From AC-50 sp035640455 (GTDB lineage Bacteria; Actinomycetota; Thermoleophilia; Gaiellales; Gaiellaceae), in NCBI GenBank assembly GCA_035640455.1, contig DASQWB010000034.1, positions 41,355 through 105,354 of the forward strand: DNA of 64,000 nucleotides, read 5' to 3'. Position 1 is the first letter of the stretch. Each line of letters opens with the position of its first letter. The notes beneath the pieces were generated by a model. The model saw nothing but the letters and a program-made list of their open reading frames with translations, ran no database searches and was not told where the DNA came from. Position numbers and translations under genes: made by a program. Below, one piece after another: positions 40,178-49,431 of this stretch.

Positions 40178-41599
40178 TTATGAGACTACCGCTGCGTTTT
40201 CACGTGAAAACGTCGGCGCGGCCGGCAGGACGAGCCGGAAGACCGTGCATCCCTCCTCCGACTCGGCCTCGAGCGTGCCGCCCATGCGCTCCGCGAGCTC
40301 CCGCGCGATCGCGAGCCCGAGCCCGCTTCCCGAGGCGAGCGAGCCGTCGCCGCGGTAGAAGCGCTCGAAGACGCGCGCGAGCTCGCCGGCGGGAATCCCG
40401 GGCCCGTCGTCCGTCACCTCGAGCACGGGGCGATCGCCGCCTCCCGCGCGCACGACGACTCGTGTGCCGCGCGGCGTGTGCCGGAGCGCGTTCTCGACGA
40501 GCGCGCGGCCGATCCGAAGCGCGCGCTCGTCGTCGCCGAGCACCGGCGCGGCGCCGTCGAGCTCGAGCTCGAGCAAGCGGTCACCGGTGCGGGCGACCCC
40601 CTGGAACTCGTCCACGAGCGCGCGGGCAACCTCCGCGAGCTGGATCGGCTCGTGCTCGACGCGCAGCCGGCCCGCGTCGAGCCGCGACAGGTCGAGGAGG
40701 TCGCCTGCGAGCCGCGTCAGCCGCTCGACCTGCTCCCGCATCGTCTCGAGGAACTCCGCCCGCGTCGCCTCGTCGAGCTCCTCGTCCGTCAGCAGTTCGA
40801 GGAAGCCGCCGAGCGAGAAGAGCGGCGTCCGCAGTTCGTGCGACGCGTTGGCGATGAACTCGCGGCGGGCGTCGTCGAGCTGCGCGAGCCGGAGCCGCAT
40901 GCGGTCGAACGCGCGAGCCAGCTCGCCGAGCTCGTCGGACGTCGGATCCTCGACCGGCTCGTCGAACCTGCCGCCCGCGATGCGATCGGCTGCCCGCTCG
41001 AGCCGGCGGATCCGCCGCGCGAACATGGCCGCGCCCCCGAAGCCGACGAGCAGCGAGGCGAGCAGCGCCGCGATGCCGGCGATCACGAGCCGATGCTGGA
41101 CGAGGTGGACGCTGCCGAGCGTGTCGTGGAGCGACGCCGAGAGCAGAAGCACGTAGCCGGTGTCGTCGAGCGGCTCCGCCACCTCGGCGTACCGCTCGTC
41201 TCCTCGCGACACCGTGCCGTGCTGCGCCTCGAGCGTCGTCGCGGCGCGCAGGGCGATCGGGTCGCTCTCGACGTCGGACGACGAGGCTCCCTGGCGGGAG
41301 TCATCGACGGCTTGGAGTGCCGGTACCGGAGAGGTCGCGAGGATGGAGAACAGGACGACGCGAGCATTTGCCGTCGAGGCGGCGTTCTGGACGAAGTCGG
41401 GGTCGTTGATGCCGATCGGGTCGTGCATCAGCCGCTCCCGCAGGCCCGGCGCTACACGCTGGAGCTGGGAGAGCTTCGCATGGACGAGGCTCCGCTCGAG
41501 CGGCGGGACGACGAAGAGGTAGACCGCGCCCAGCGCGCCCGCGACGACGACGGCGAGCGCGAGCGAGAGACGCGCGCCGACGCTGCGGAGCGGATTCAC
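40178..41599 (-). CDS. Sensor histidine kinase
   Basis: The 473-residue protein has two transmembrane helices (about 10-32 and 170-192) flanking an extracellular sensor domain, a HAMP linker (about 192-245), HisKA with the phospho-acceptor in NASHELRTPL (about residue 250), and HATPase_c with ENALRHTPRG, DDGPGIPAGEL, FERFYRG and GSGLGLAIARELAE. GTG 41599 lies 2 nt after the response-regulator stop codon. An 18-bp parS-like palindrome overlaps its 3' end. Confidence 0.92.
   Translation of the reverse strand: MNPLRSVGARLSLALAVVVAGALGAVYLFVVPPLERSLVHAKLSQLQRVAPGLRERLMHDPIGINDPDFVQNAASTANARVVLFSILATSPVPALQAVDDSRQGASSSDVESDPIALRAATTLEAQHGTVSRGDERYAEVAEPLDDTGYVLLLSASLHDTLGSVHLVQHRLVIAGIAALLASLLVGFGGAAMFARRIRRLERAADRIAGGRFDEPVEDPTSDELGELARAFDRMRLRLAQLDDARREFIANASHELRTPLFSLGGFLELLTDEELDEATRAEFLETMREQVERLTRLAGDLLDLSRLDAGRLRVEHEPIQLAEVARALVDEFQGVARTGDRLLELELDGAAPVLGDDERALRIGRALVENALRHTPRGTRVVVRAGGGDRPVLEVTDDGPGIPAGELARVFERFYRGDGSLASGSGLGLAIARELAERMGGTLEAESEEGCTVFRLVLPAAPTFSRENAAVVS
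40195..40212. promoter_or_regulatory. Degenerate parS-like palindrome
   Basis: cgtttt-cacgtg-aaaacg is a perfect 18-bp palindrome. Its centre agrees with the parS core tttcacgtgaaa, but the outer positions differ from the tgtttcacgtgaaaca consensus (12 of 16 match). It lies inside the histidine-kinase coding sequence, about 24 kb from the presumed origin. Confidence 0.35.
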
Positions 41600-41601
41600 A
41601 G

Positions 41602-42300
41602 CTACCGATCCCTGAAGCGGTACCCGACCCCGCGGACGGTCAGGATGAACTCGGGCTCGCGCGGATCGCGCTCGAGCTTCTCGCGCAGGTGGCGGACGTG
41701 GACGTCGATCGTGCGGGGCTCGCGGTAGTCGGAGCCGCCCCAGAGCGCCTCGAGCAGCATCCGGCGTGTGTAGACACGGCCGGGGTGCGACGCGAGCGTC
41801 CGTAGGAGCTCGAACTCGACGTACGTGAGCTGCACCGGTTTCCCGCCCACCTCCACCGTCCGCTTGGGCACGTCGATCACGAGGCCGTCGGAGGAGATCA
41901 CCTCCTCGTCGGGGGACGGCGGCCGCGGCGCGGCGGCACGGCGAAGGAGCGCCCGGACGCGGCTGCGGAACTCCCGGATCGAGAACGGCTTCGTGATGTA
42001 GTCGTCGGCGCCGAGCTCGAGCCCGAGCACCTTGTCGAGCTCGTCGTCGCGCGCCGTCAGCATGATGATCGGCACGGAGCTCTGACTGCGCAGCCGCCTG
42101 CAGACCTCGAGCCCGTCGAGCTTTGGGAGCATCACGTCGAGCACGACGAGGTCGAAGGGCTCGGTCGCGAAGCGCTCGAGCGCCTCCTCGCCGTCTCGGG
42201 CGGCCACGACGCAGAATCCCTCGCGTTCGAGCGGATACGTGAGGAGCTTCTGGATGGAGTCCTCGTCGTCGACGAGGAGGATCGTTGAGGCGTCGGGCAT
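41602..42300 (-). CDS. OmpR/PhoB-family response regulator
   Basis: The 232-residue protein has a receiver domain (about 5-120, Asp55 in LVVLDVMLP, Lys104 in YITKPF) and a C-terminal winged helix (about 135-230, with LTYVEFELLRTLASHPGRVYTR and DVHVRHLREKLE). It heads an operon with its histidine kinase and the HtrA-like protease. ATG 42300 is the start, with a divergent M28-like gene 52 bp away. Confidence 0.93.
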   Translation of the reverse strand: MPDASTILLVDDEDSIQKLLTYPLEREGFCVVAARDGEEALERFATEPFDLVVLDVMLPKLDGLEVCRRLRSQSSVPIIMLTARDDELDKVLGLELGADDYITKPFSIREFRSRVRALLRRAAAPRPPSPDEEVISSDGLVIDVPKRTVEVGGKPVQLTYVEFELLRTLASHPGRVYTRRMLLEALWGGSDYREPRTIDVHVRHLREKLERDPREPEFILTVRGVGYRFRDR

Positions 42301-42352
42301 AGGAAGCTGCCTGCCGGCGCGCTTTCGGACTCGGCGCCTACTATAGCCCGCG

Positions 42353-44212
42353 ATGGCGGCGGCACCGGCCCGATCGCAGTACCGGCGGCCGCGCCCCGGC
42401 TCACTGGAACGACCGGTCAGCGCACGGATGTACCGGGGCACGTGGCTGCTCGTCGGGCTGCCGCTCCTCGTCGCCGCGTTCAGCGTCGCCCGCCCGACGC
42501 CGCTGCCCGCGCCGCCGCTGCCGCCGGCCTTCGACCGCAACGCCGCGACCGCGCTCGCGACCGACCTCGCCCGCTCGTTCCCCGACCGCTCGCCCGGGTC
42601 GCCGGGGGCGACCGGGGCCGTCCAGTGGTTCGAGCAGCAGCTCCAGGCCTACGGCTTCCGGACACAGGTCGAGCGGTTCGAGGCCACGATCCCCGGCCGC
42701 GGCCGAGTTCGGCTCGAGAACCTCTCGACGGTCGCGCCCGGCAGCTCGCCCGACACGATCGTCGTCATGGCCCATCGCGACAATGCCGGAACGAGTCCCG
42801 GCGCCAACGACAACGCTTCCGGAACGGCGGCGCTCATCGAGCTCGCCCGCGGCTACGCGAACGTCGGCGGCGGGCGCCGCGCGACGCCAGCGCACAGGAT
42901 CCTCTTCCTCTCGACCGACGGCGGCGCATTCGGCGGCCTGGGGGCCGAGCACTTCGCCGCGAAGGCGGCGCGACGGAAGGACGTCGTCGCGGTCGTGAAC
43001 CTCGACTCCCTCGCCGGCACCGGACGACCCCGCCTCGAGATCGCCGGCGACACGGCCCGCTCGCCCGCCGCCTCGCTCGTCGAGACCGCGGCGCTGCGGC
43101 TCCTCGAGCAGACGGGAGCGCGGCCGGCGCGGCCGAGCGCGCTCCGCCAGCTCCTCGACCTCGCGTTCCCGTTCAGCCTCTACGAGCAGGCGCCGTTCGT
43201 TGGCCGTGGCATCCCCGCCATCACCCTCACGAGTGCGGGCGACCGGCCCCCGCCCGCGTTCGGCGACACGCCGGAGCACCTCGACCGGATCCGTCTGACC
43301 CAGCTCGGCGGCTCGGCGCAGGAGCTCATCAGCTCGCTCGACCAGGGGCTCGATCTCGCCCAGGGCACCTCGACGTACGTCTACCTCGGCTCGCGCATCG
43401 TCCGCGGCTGGGCAATCGAGCTCGTACTCATCGCGACGCTGCTCCCGTTCTTCGCCGCCACCGTCGACCTCTTCGCCCGCTGCCGGAGGCGCCGGATCCC
43501 GCTTGCGCCCGCGCTGCGCAGCTACCTGAGCCGCCTCGGCTTTTGGCTCCTCGTCGGCGGCCTCTTCGAGCTCTTCGCGCTGGCAGGCGCGTGGCCCGGC
43601 GGGGCGCAGGTTCCGCCCGCGCCTGTGAGCCCCGTCGCCACGCACTGGCCAGTCGCCGCGACCCTCGGCTTCCTCGTTGCGTGCGGAGCGGCCTGGCTCG
43701 TCGCCCGCGACCGGCTTCTCCCGCGCCGCCGGATCGGCCCCGGCGAGGAGGTGGCCGGCTACACCGCCGCTCTGCTCGCGCTCGGCGTCGTCTCGCTCCT
43801 CGTCGTGGCGACGAACGCCTTCGCGCTCGTCCTGCTCCTGCCGTCCCTGCACGCCTGGCTCTGGCTCCCGGAGTCGCGCGCCCGACCGCCGTGGACGCGC
43901 GCGGCGATCCTCGTCGCCGGCTTCGCGGGCCCACTCCTCCTCCTCTGGTCGCTCGGCTCGCGCTTCGGCCTCGGGCTGCATGCGCCTTGGTACCTCCTCG
44001 AGCTGACGGCTCTCGGCTATGTCGGCCTGCCGGCGCTCGCGATCACGCTGGCGTGGGCGGCCGCCGCGGCGCAGCTCGTCGCGCTCGCGGCCGGCCGCTA
44101 CGCGCCGTACCCGGCTCCGGGCGAGCGGCCGCCGCGCGGCCCGCTGCGGGAGCTCGTCCGGAAGGTCGTCATCGCGCGTCGCGCCCGCCGGCGCGTGGCC
44201 GTCGTCGGATGA
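42353..44212 (+). CDS. M28-like membrane protein with altered active site
   Basis: The 619-residue protein has an N-terminal helix (about 30-46), an extracellular M28-type peptidase domain (about 60-335) and six or seven C-terminal transmembrane helices (about 355-585). Zinc-ligand positions His141 (AHRDN) and Asp153 (ANDNASG) are kept, and NLDSLAG is present, but the usual Glu-Glu of M28 aminopeptidases reads STDGGAFGG (Asp189-Gly190), so the catalytic base seems to be lost. It may bind rather than cleave peptides. It overlaps the sortase gene by 4 nt. Confidence 0.8.
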   Translation: MAAAPARSQYRRPRPGSLERPVSARMYRGTWLLVGLPLLVAAFSVARPTPLPAPPLPPAFDRNAATALATDLARSFPDRSPGSPGATGAVQWFEQQLQAYGFRTQVERFEATIPGRGRVRLENLSTVAPGSSPDTIVVMAHRDNAGTSPGANDNASGTAALIELARGYANVGGGRRATPAHRILFLSTDGGAFGGLGAEHFAAKAARRKDVVAVVNLDSLAGTGRPRLEIAGDTARSPAASLVETAALRLLEQTGARPARPSALRQLLDLAFPFSLYEQAPFVGRGIPAITLTSAGDRPPPAFGDTPEHLDRIRLTQLGGSAQELISSLDQGLDLAQGTSTYVYLGSRIVRGWAIELVLIATLLPFFAATVDLFARCRRRRIPLAPALRSYLSRLGFWLLVGGLFELFALAGAWPGGAQVPPAPVSPVATHWPVAATLGFLVACGAAWLVARDRLLPRRRIGPGEEVAGYTAALLALGVVSLLVVATNAFALVLLLPSLHAWLWLPESRARPPWTRAAILVAGFAGPLLLLWSLGSRFGLGLHAPWYLLELTALGYVGLPALAITLAWAAAAAQLVALAAGRYAPYPAPGERPPRGPLRELVRKVVIARRARRRVAVVG

Positions 44213-44913
44213 GGAAAGCGCTCCGCATCCTCGGCACGGTGCTCGTCGTCGGCGGTGTGGCGACGTTGCTCTGGGTCGTCGTCGTCTGGCAGTGGCAGGA
44301 CCCGTTCACGGCGCTGTACACGCGGTGGGAGCAACACAAGCTCGCGTCGAGCTACGACGAGCGGTTCACGAAGTTCCGCCCGCTTCGACCGGCCGGCGAC
44401 ACGCTCGCCGCGGAGCGGCGGACGATCGCGCTCGAGGCGGCCCGCTACCGCCGCGTGTCGAAGCGCGGAGAGGCGATCGGCCGGATCAAGGTTCCCCGGC
44501 TCGGGCTGAACATGATCCTCGTCAACGGCACCGACCACGAGACGCTCCAGAAGGGGCCCGGCCGCGACCTCCGCACCTACATGCCCGGCCAGGGCCAGCT
44601 CGTCTACATCGCCGGCCACCGCACGACCTATCTCGCCCCCTTCTCGCACATCGACTCGCTGCGCCGCGGCGACCCCGTCACCCTCGAGCTCCCCTACGCG
44701 ACGTTCGTCTACCGCATCGTCCGCCACCGGATCGTCCGCTCCGACGACCTCTCCGTCCTGCGCTCGCACGGACACGAGGTCGTCATCCTCCAGGCCTGCC
44801 ACCCGCGGTTCTTCGCGACGCACCGCTACCTCGCCTACGCGACGCCGGTGCGGGTCGTCCCGCGCGTCGGGGCGCCGTACTCGCCGGGTCAGGGGCTCGC
44901 AGCGGCTCGCTAG
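44209..44913 (+). CDS. Sortase, class E-like
   Basis: The 234-residue protein has an N-terminal membrane anchor (about 5-27) and a sortase domain with His137 (IAGHRTTY), Cys197 (LQACHP) and Arg206 (HRYLAYATP). Sortases join surface proteins to the cell wall at LPXTG-like signals. ATG 44209 overlaps the M28-like gene by 4 nt. No obvious sortase substrate is encoded beside it. Confidence 0.87.
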   Translation: MRKALRILGTVLVVGGVATLLWVVVVWQWQDPFTALYTRWEQHKLASSYDERFTKFRPLRPAGDTLAAERRTIALEAARYRRVSKRGEAIGRIKVPRLGLNMILVNGTDHETLQKGPGRDLRTYMPGQGQLVYIAGHRTTYLAPFSHIDSLRRGDPVTLELPYATFVYRIVRHRIVRSDDLSVLRSHGHEVVILQACHPRFFATHRYLAYATPVRVVPRVGAPYSPGQGLAAAR

Positions 44914-44934
44914 GCCTCTAGGCCTCTAGGCCTC
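44911..44934. repeat. Three tandem copies of an 8-bp repeat
   Basis: The unit taggcctc occurs three times in a row (44911-44918, 44919-44926, 44927-44934) and a partial fourth follows. The first copy supplies the sortase TAG stop codon and, on the minus strand, the cta at 44926-44928 supplies the moeA stop. Copy-number changes would not lengthen either protein. Confidence 0.85.
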
Positions 44935-46131
44935 TAGCCTGAGATACCTGACCGGCTGCCCCGCCGTGAGCTCGCCCTCTCCACGCGGCACGAGCACGAG
45001 TGCGTCGGCCGCGGCGGCGCGGACGATCATGTGTGACTCCTGGCCGCTAAGCGGGTGGAGCGTCGTGCCGTCTGCACCGGCGACGCGCCGCGCTCGGACC
45101 AGCTCGTCGCGCGCCGCGTTACGGCGGAGGGAAGAGCCGAGGAGCCCCGTCTCGTACGACGGCACCGGCCTGGCTGCGCCCTGGAGCGCCGCGACCGCGG
45201 GCCGCACGAAGAGCTCGAAGCCGACGAGCGACGACACCGGGTTCCCCGGCAGGCCGAAGACGAGCGTCGCGCCGCGGACGCCGAAGGAGATCGGCTTGCC
45301 CGGCTTCACCGCCACTTGCCAGAAGACCTCCTCGACGCCGAGCTCGACCTCGACACGCCGCACGAGGTCGTGTGGCCCCACCGAGACGCCGCCGGTCGTC
45401 ACGACGAGGTCCGCCGCGAACGCCCGCTCGAGCGCCCGGCGGTGGGCATGCGGATCGTCCTCGATCGTGGGCAGCCGCTCGACCTCCGCTCCGCTCGTGC
45501 GGAGCTGTGCCTCGAGCATCGGCCCGTTCGACTCGTAGATCTGGCCGGGAGACAGCGGCTCGCCGGGAGGGCGAAGCTCGGTCCCGGTCGTCACGACGGC
45601 GGCGCGCGGGCGCCGGGCGCAGGTGACGGCCGCAACGCCTGCCGCAGCGAGAGCGCCGATCTGGGCGCCGCCGATCTGCGCTCCCGCGTCGAGCACGACG
45701 TCTCCGGTGCGAACGTCTCCGCCACGAGGGCGAACGTTCGCGCCCACGCTGACAGCCTCTCGAATCTCCACTTCGTTTTCATGATCGACAACGTACTCGA
45801 CGGGGACGACGGCATCAACGCCGGCCGGAACGACCCCGCCGGTCGCGATCGCCATCGCCTCGCCTGACCGCAGCTCCCTCGACGCCGGCCGCCCCGCCGC
45901 GATGCGCTCGACGACAGAAAGCGTCGCCGGGACGTCGCGGGCCCGGATCGCGAAGCCGTCCATCGCGGAGCTCGGAAACGGCGGCACGTCGACCGACGCC
46001 ACCGCGGGCTTGGACAGGACCCGACCAGCCGCCTCCTCGAGCACGACGGTCTCGCTCGCGAGCGGACTCACGCGCGCGAGGATCAGCTCGAGCGCCTCGT
46101 CGATCGAGAGCAGATCGGCCACCGGCCGCAT
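44926..46131 (-). CDS. moeA: Molybdopterin molybdenumtransferase
   Basis: The 401-residue enzyme inserts molybdate into adenylylated molybdopterin. Features are PPFPSSAMDGFAIRA near the N-terminus, IATGGVVPAGVDAVV, the TTGTEL segment, LVVTTGGVSVGPHDLV, and KPGKPISFGV with GLPGNPVSSLVGFE. The C-terminal domain IV is present. ATG 46131 is 11 nt from the divergent kinase start. moaC and mogA lie elsewhere in the window. Confidence 0.93.
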   Translation of the reverse strand: MRPVADLLSIDEALELILARVSPLASETVVLEEAAGRVLSKPAVASVDVPPFPSSAMDGFAIRARDVPATLSVVERIAAGRPASRELRSGEAMAIATGGVVPAGVDAVVPVEYVVDHENEVEIREAVSVGANVRPRGGDVRTGDVVLDAGAQIGGAQIGALAAAGVAAVTCARRPRAAVVTTGTELRPPGEPLSPGQIYESNGPMLEAQLRTSGAEVERLPTIEDDPHAHRRALERAFAADLVVTTGGVSVGPHDLVRRVEVELGVEEVFWQVAVKPGKPISFGVRGATLVFGLPGNPVSSLVGFELFVRPAVAALQGAARPVPSYETGLLGSSLRRNAARDELVRARRVAGADGTTLHPLSGQESHMIVRAAAADALVLVPRGEGELTAGQPVRYLRLEA

Positions 46132-46142
46132 AACGTATCCAC

Positions 46143-47417
46143 GTGCCCGAGAAGCTCGTCGCCGGCCGCTATCGCCTCGAGCGACAGCTCGGCGCCGGTG
46201 GGATGTCGGAGGTCTGGGAGGCGGAAGACCTCGAGCTCGGTCGTGTAGTCGCGCTCAAGCTCCTGGGCCCGACGGCCGACCCGGTGCGGTTCGAGCGCGA
46301 GGCACGCGCCGCCGCCTCGCTCGCCCACCCGAACGTCAACCAGCTCTTCGACTACGGCGAGTGGGAGGGACGGCCCTACATGGTGCTCGAGCTCCTCCCC
46401 GGAGGGACGCTCGAAGATCGCCTCCGCGAGGGGCAGCCGCTCCCTGACGCCGACACGGAACGAATCGCAGGCGAGATTGCGGCAGGTCTCGCGCACGCGC
46501 ACGCGCGTGGACTCGTCCACCGCGACCTGAAGCCGGCAAACGTCCTCTGCGACGCCGACGGCCGCGCCAAGATCGCCGATTTCGGCATCGCTCGCATGGG
46601 CGGCGCCGGGACGCTGACCGAGGCGGGCACGCTGCTCGGGACGGCCGCGTACATCTCGCCCGAGCAGGCGGCGGGCGAGCCGGCGACCGCGGCGAGCGAC
46701 GTCTACTCCTTCGGCGTCATCCTCTTCCGGATGCTGACGGGGCGGCTCCCGTTCGAGGCCGAGGAGCCGCTCGAGCTCGTCGCCCTGCACCGGGACGCGC
46801 CGCCGCCTTCGGTGACCGCCTTCCGGCCTGACGCGCCGCCTCGCCTCGGGCGACTCGCGGACGCGTGCCTCGCGAAGGATCCGCTCGAACGGCCACGCGA
46901 CGGCGCCGCGCTCGTCGCCGCGCTCGGCGGCGACGTCTCCGCCGCGGAAGCCGCCACCGCCGTCCTTCCGGTGCCGGTCGCGCCTCCGCCGCCGCCAGCC
47001 GCCGCGACCGGCCCGCCTCAGCCGCCGAGGCACCGGCGCATCCGCCGCGGGCGGCTTGCGGCGCTCGTCGCCGGTCTCCTCGCGGCGGCAGGCGCCGGTG
47101 TCGCGATCGCAGTCCTCGGCAACGGCTCGTCGTCGACGCCTCTGACGAGCACGGCGACCCAGCGCACGACGACGCACCACACCACCACTACAAGGCCGAC
47201 CTCGAGCTCGACGACACGGAGCACCTCGACCACGACGAGGCGCAGGTCCTCTTCGACGACCACGCATCCCACCTCGACGCACAGGACGACGCGGCGGACG
47301 ACGACCCGTCCCGCCTCGACTCCGCCGCCGCCCCCGCCGACGACCACGACGGTCCCGGCGACATCGACGACGCTCCCCGGCTCGAGCTCGACGACGGTCG
47401 AGACATCGACCCCCTAG
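46143..47417 (+). CDS. Serine/threonine protein kinase with low-complexity extracellular tail
   Basis: The 424-residue PknB-type kinase has a complete kinase domain (about 8-260; P-loop LGAGGMSEV, Lys39, HRDLKPANV, DFGIARM, GTAAYISPEQ), a Pro-rich linker, one transmembrane helix (about 303-325) and an outside tail of about 95 residues made almost only of Thr, Ser, Arg, His and Pro. There are no PASTA domains. The operon continues with two glycosyltransferases and a DUF2079 protein, so it may regulate envelope glycan assembly. Confidence 0.88.
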   Translation: MPEKLVAGRYRLERQLGAGGMSEVWEAEDLELGRVVALKLLGPTADPVRFEREARAAASLAHPNVNQLFDYGEWEGRPYMVLELLPGGTLEDRLREGQPLPDADTERIAGEIAAGLAHAHARGLVHRDLKPANVLCDADGRAKIADFGIARMGGAGTLTEAGTLLGTAAYISPEQAAGEPATAASDVYSFGVILFRMLTGRLPFEAEEPLELVALHRDAPPPSVTAFRPDAPPRLGRLADACLAKDPLERPRDGAALVAALGGDVSAAEAATAVLPVPVAPPPPPAAATGPPQPPRHRRIRRGRLAALVAGLLAAAGAGVAIAVLGNGSSSTPLTSTATQRTTTHHTTTTRPTSSSTTRSTSTTTRRRSSSTTTHPTSTHRTTRRTTTRPASTPPPPPPTTTTVPATSTTLPGSSSTTVETSTP

Positions 47418-47426
47418 GCTTCGCGC

Positions 47427-48365
47427 GTGCTCTCGGTGGTCGTCCCGATCCACAACGAGGAGCGCTCCGTCGCGTTCCTCTACGACGAACTCGCGGCTGC
47501 GCTCGAGCCGCTCGGCGTCCCCTGGGAGGCGGTCTTCGTCGACGACGGCTCGACGGACGGGTCCTTTGCAGCCCTGACCCGGCTGCACGCCGGCACGCGC
47601 AACGTCCGAGTCGTCCGGCTGCGCCGGAACTTCGGCAAGGCGGCCGCGCTCGTCGCCGGCTTCGACCAGGCCCAGGGGGACACGATCGTCACGATCGACG
47701 GCGACCTCCAGGACGACCCGGCCGAGATCCCGCGGCTGCTCGCGAAGCTCGACGAGGGGTTCGACCTCGTCTCGGGCTGGAAGCGAGAGCGACACGACCC
47801 GCTGACGCGGCGCCTGCTCTCGCGCCTCTTCAACGCGGTCACCAGCCGCTTCTCCGGCCTCCGCCTTCACGACATGAACTGCGGCCTCAAGGCCTACCGG
47901 GCGGAGGTCGTGCGCGGCCTGCGGATCTACGGCGAGCTCCACCGGTTCGTCCCGGTGCTCGCGCACTACCGCGGCTACCGCGTAGCGGAGCTGCCCGTGA
48001 ATCACCGCCCGCGCGGACACGGCCGTTCCCGCTACGGCCCCGAGCGCTACCTGCGTGGCTTCCTCGACCTCCTGACCGTCTCGTTCATCGGCCGCTACCG
48101 GCATCGTCCCCTGCACCTATTCGGCGGACTCGGCCTCTTGCTCGGGTTCGGCGGCCTCGCGATCCTCGTCTACCTGACGGCCCTCAAGATCGGCGGCCAC
48201 GCAATTGGCGAGCGGCCGCTGCTCACGCTCGGCGTCCTCCTCGTCGTCGTCGGGCTTCAGTTCTTCTCGCTCGGCCTGATCAGCGAGATGATCACGAGCC
48301 ACCACGAGGAGCGGGCGCCGGAGCGCGAGCGGTCCGAGCTGCTCGTCGACGAAATCCTATCCTGA
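47427..48365 (+). CDS. Family 2 glycosyltransferase, polyprenyl-phosphate type
   Basis: The 312-residue protein has a GT2 domain (about 1-220) with VVVPIHNEE, VDDGSTDGS, IDGDLQDDP (DxD-like) and HRPRGHGRSRYG, and two C-terminal transmembrane helices. This fits enzymes that load a sugar onto polyprenyl phosphate (GtrB/DPM1-like). GTG 47427 is 9 nt after the kinase stop codon. The GT4 gene follows at a distance of 4 nt. Confidence 0.88.
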   Translation: MLSVVVPIHNEERSVAFLYDELAAALEPLGVPWEAVFVDDGSTDGSFAALTRLHAGTRNVRVVRLRRNFGKAAALVAGFDQAQGDTIVTIDGDLQDDPAEIPRLLAKLDEGFDLVSGWKRERHDPLTRRLLSRLFNAVTSRFSGLRLHDMNCGLKAYRAEVVRGLRIYGELHRFVPVLAHYRGYRVAELPVNHRPRGHGRSRYGPERYLRGFLDLLTVSFIGRYRHRPLHLFGGLGLLLGFGGLAILVYLTALKIGGHAIGERPLLTLGVLLVVVGLQFFSLGLISEMITSHHEERAPERERSELLVDEILS

Positions 48366-48369
48366 GCGG

Positions 48370-49431
48370 TTGCGAGTCCTCTACTTCGGGACGTACGAGC
48401 GGGACTACCCGCGGAACGCGCAGGTGATCTCGGCGCTGCGCGGCGCGGGCGTCGAGGTCGAGGAGCGGCACGTGCCCGTCTGGGAAGGCCGGCGGCGGAG
48501 CTGGGCCGCAGGAGCCGGAACCGCGGCTCGGATCGCGCTGGCCGAAGCCCGGCTCGTACGGCGCGCTCCCGCCGACGTGGACGCGGTCGTCGTCGGCTAT
48601 CCCGGACAGCCTGACCTCCCGGCCGCCCGCTACGCGGCTGGACGCCGCCCCGTCGTCTTCAACGCGCTCGTCTCGCTCCACGAGACGCTCGTCGACGACC
48701 GGCGCCGGTTCCGCGCGAGCTCCGTGGCCGCCCGTGCGCTCGCCGCGCTCGACCGCCTCGCGCTTCGCACCGCCGACCTCGTCGTCACAGACACGGAGTC
48801 GAACGCCGACTTCCTCGCCGCCTTCGCGGGCCTGCCGCGCTCGCGGGTCGAGGTCTGCCTCGTCGGCGCGGAGGACCGGCTCTTTCGCTCGGGCTGGCGC
48901 CCGGCCGAGCCGTGGACGTGCCTCTTCGTCGGCAAGCTGATCCCGCTCCACGGCCTCGAGACGATCCTCGCCGCGGCCCGGCTTGCGCCCGATGTCCCGT
49001 TCCGCCTCGTCGGGAGCGGACAGCTCGAGCCGGTGCTCGCCGACCGTCCGCCGAACGTCGACTGGGTTCCGTGGGTCGAGTACGAGCTGCTCCCGCAGGA
49101 GCTCCACCGCGCGGGCTGCGCGCTCGGCGTGTTCGGCCGCTCGCCGAAGGCCGCCCGGGTGATCCCGAACAAGGCGTTCCACGCACTCGCGTGCGGAACG
49201 CCGCTCGTGACGGCGGCGACGCCTGCCGCGGCCGAGCTGCTCGTGGACGGCGAGAGCGCCCTGCTCGTCCCGCCCGGCGATCCCGAGGCGCTCGCGGATG
49301 CGGTGCGCCGGCTCCGCGACGACCCGGCGCTCGCGGAGCGGATTGGCCGCGGCGGCCGCGCCCGCTACGAGGAGCGCGCGAGCGAGGCCGTGCTCGGCGC
49401 CCGCTGGCGCGCCCTCCTCGAGCGAGCGTGA
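48370..49431 (+). CDS. Family 4 glycosyltransferase
   Basis: The 353-residue protein has a GT-B fold: a N-terminal acceptor domain and a C-terminal donor domain beginning at CLFVGKLIPLHGLETILAAA, with GVFGRSPKAARVIPNKAFHALACGTPLVT containing the E-x7-E-like region. It transfers a sugar from an NDP donor; the substrate is unclear. The start is TTG 48370. It overlaps the DUF2079 gene by 4 nt. Confidence 0.85.
   Translation: MRVLYFGTYERDYPRNAQVISALRGAGVEVEERHVPVWEGRRRSWAAGAGTAARIALAEARLVRRAPADVDAVVVGYPGQPDLPAARYAAGRRPVVFNALVSLHETLVDDRRRFRASSVAARALAALDRLALRTADLVVTDTESNADFLAAFAGLPRSRVEVCLVGAEDRLFRSGWRPAEPWTCLFVGKLIPLHGLETILAAARLAPDVPFRLVGSGQLEPVLADRPPNVDWVPWVEYELLPQELHRAGCALGVFGRSPKAARVIPNKAFHALACGTPLVTAATPAAAELLVDGESALLVPPGDPEALADAVRRLRDDPALAERIGRGGRARYEERASEAVLGARWRALLERA

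Noticed and set aside
42411..42422. accggtca resembling the tail of the two-hairpin element
   Set aside because: Neither hairpin nor the ttcagacg part is nearby and it is inside the M28-like coding sequence.
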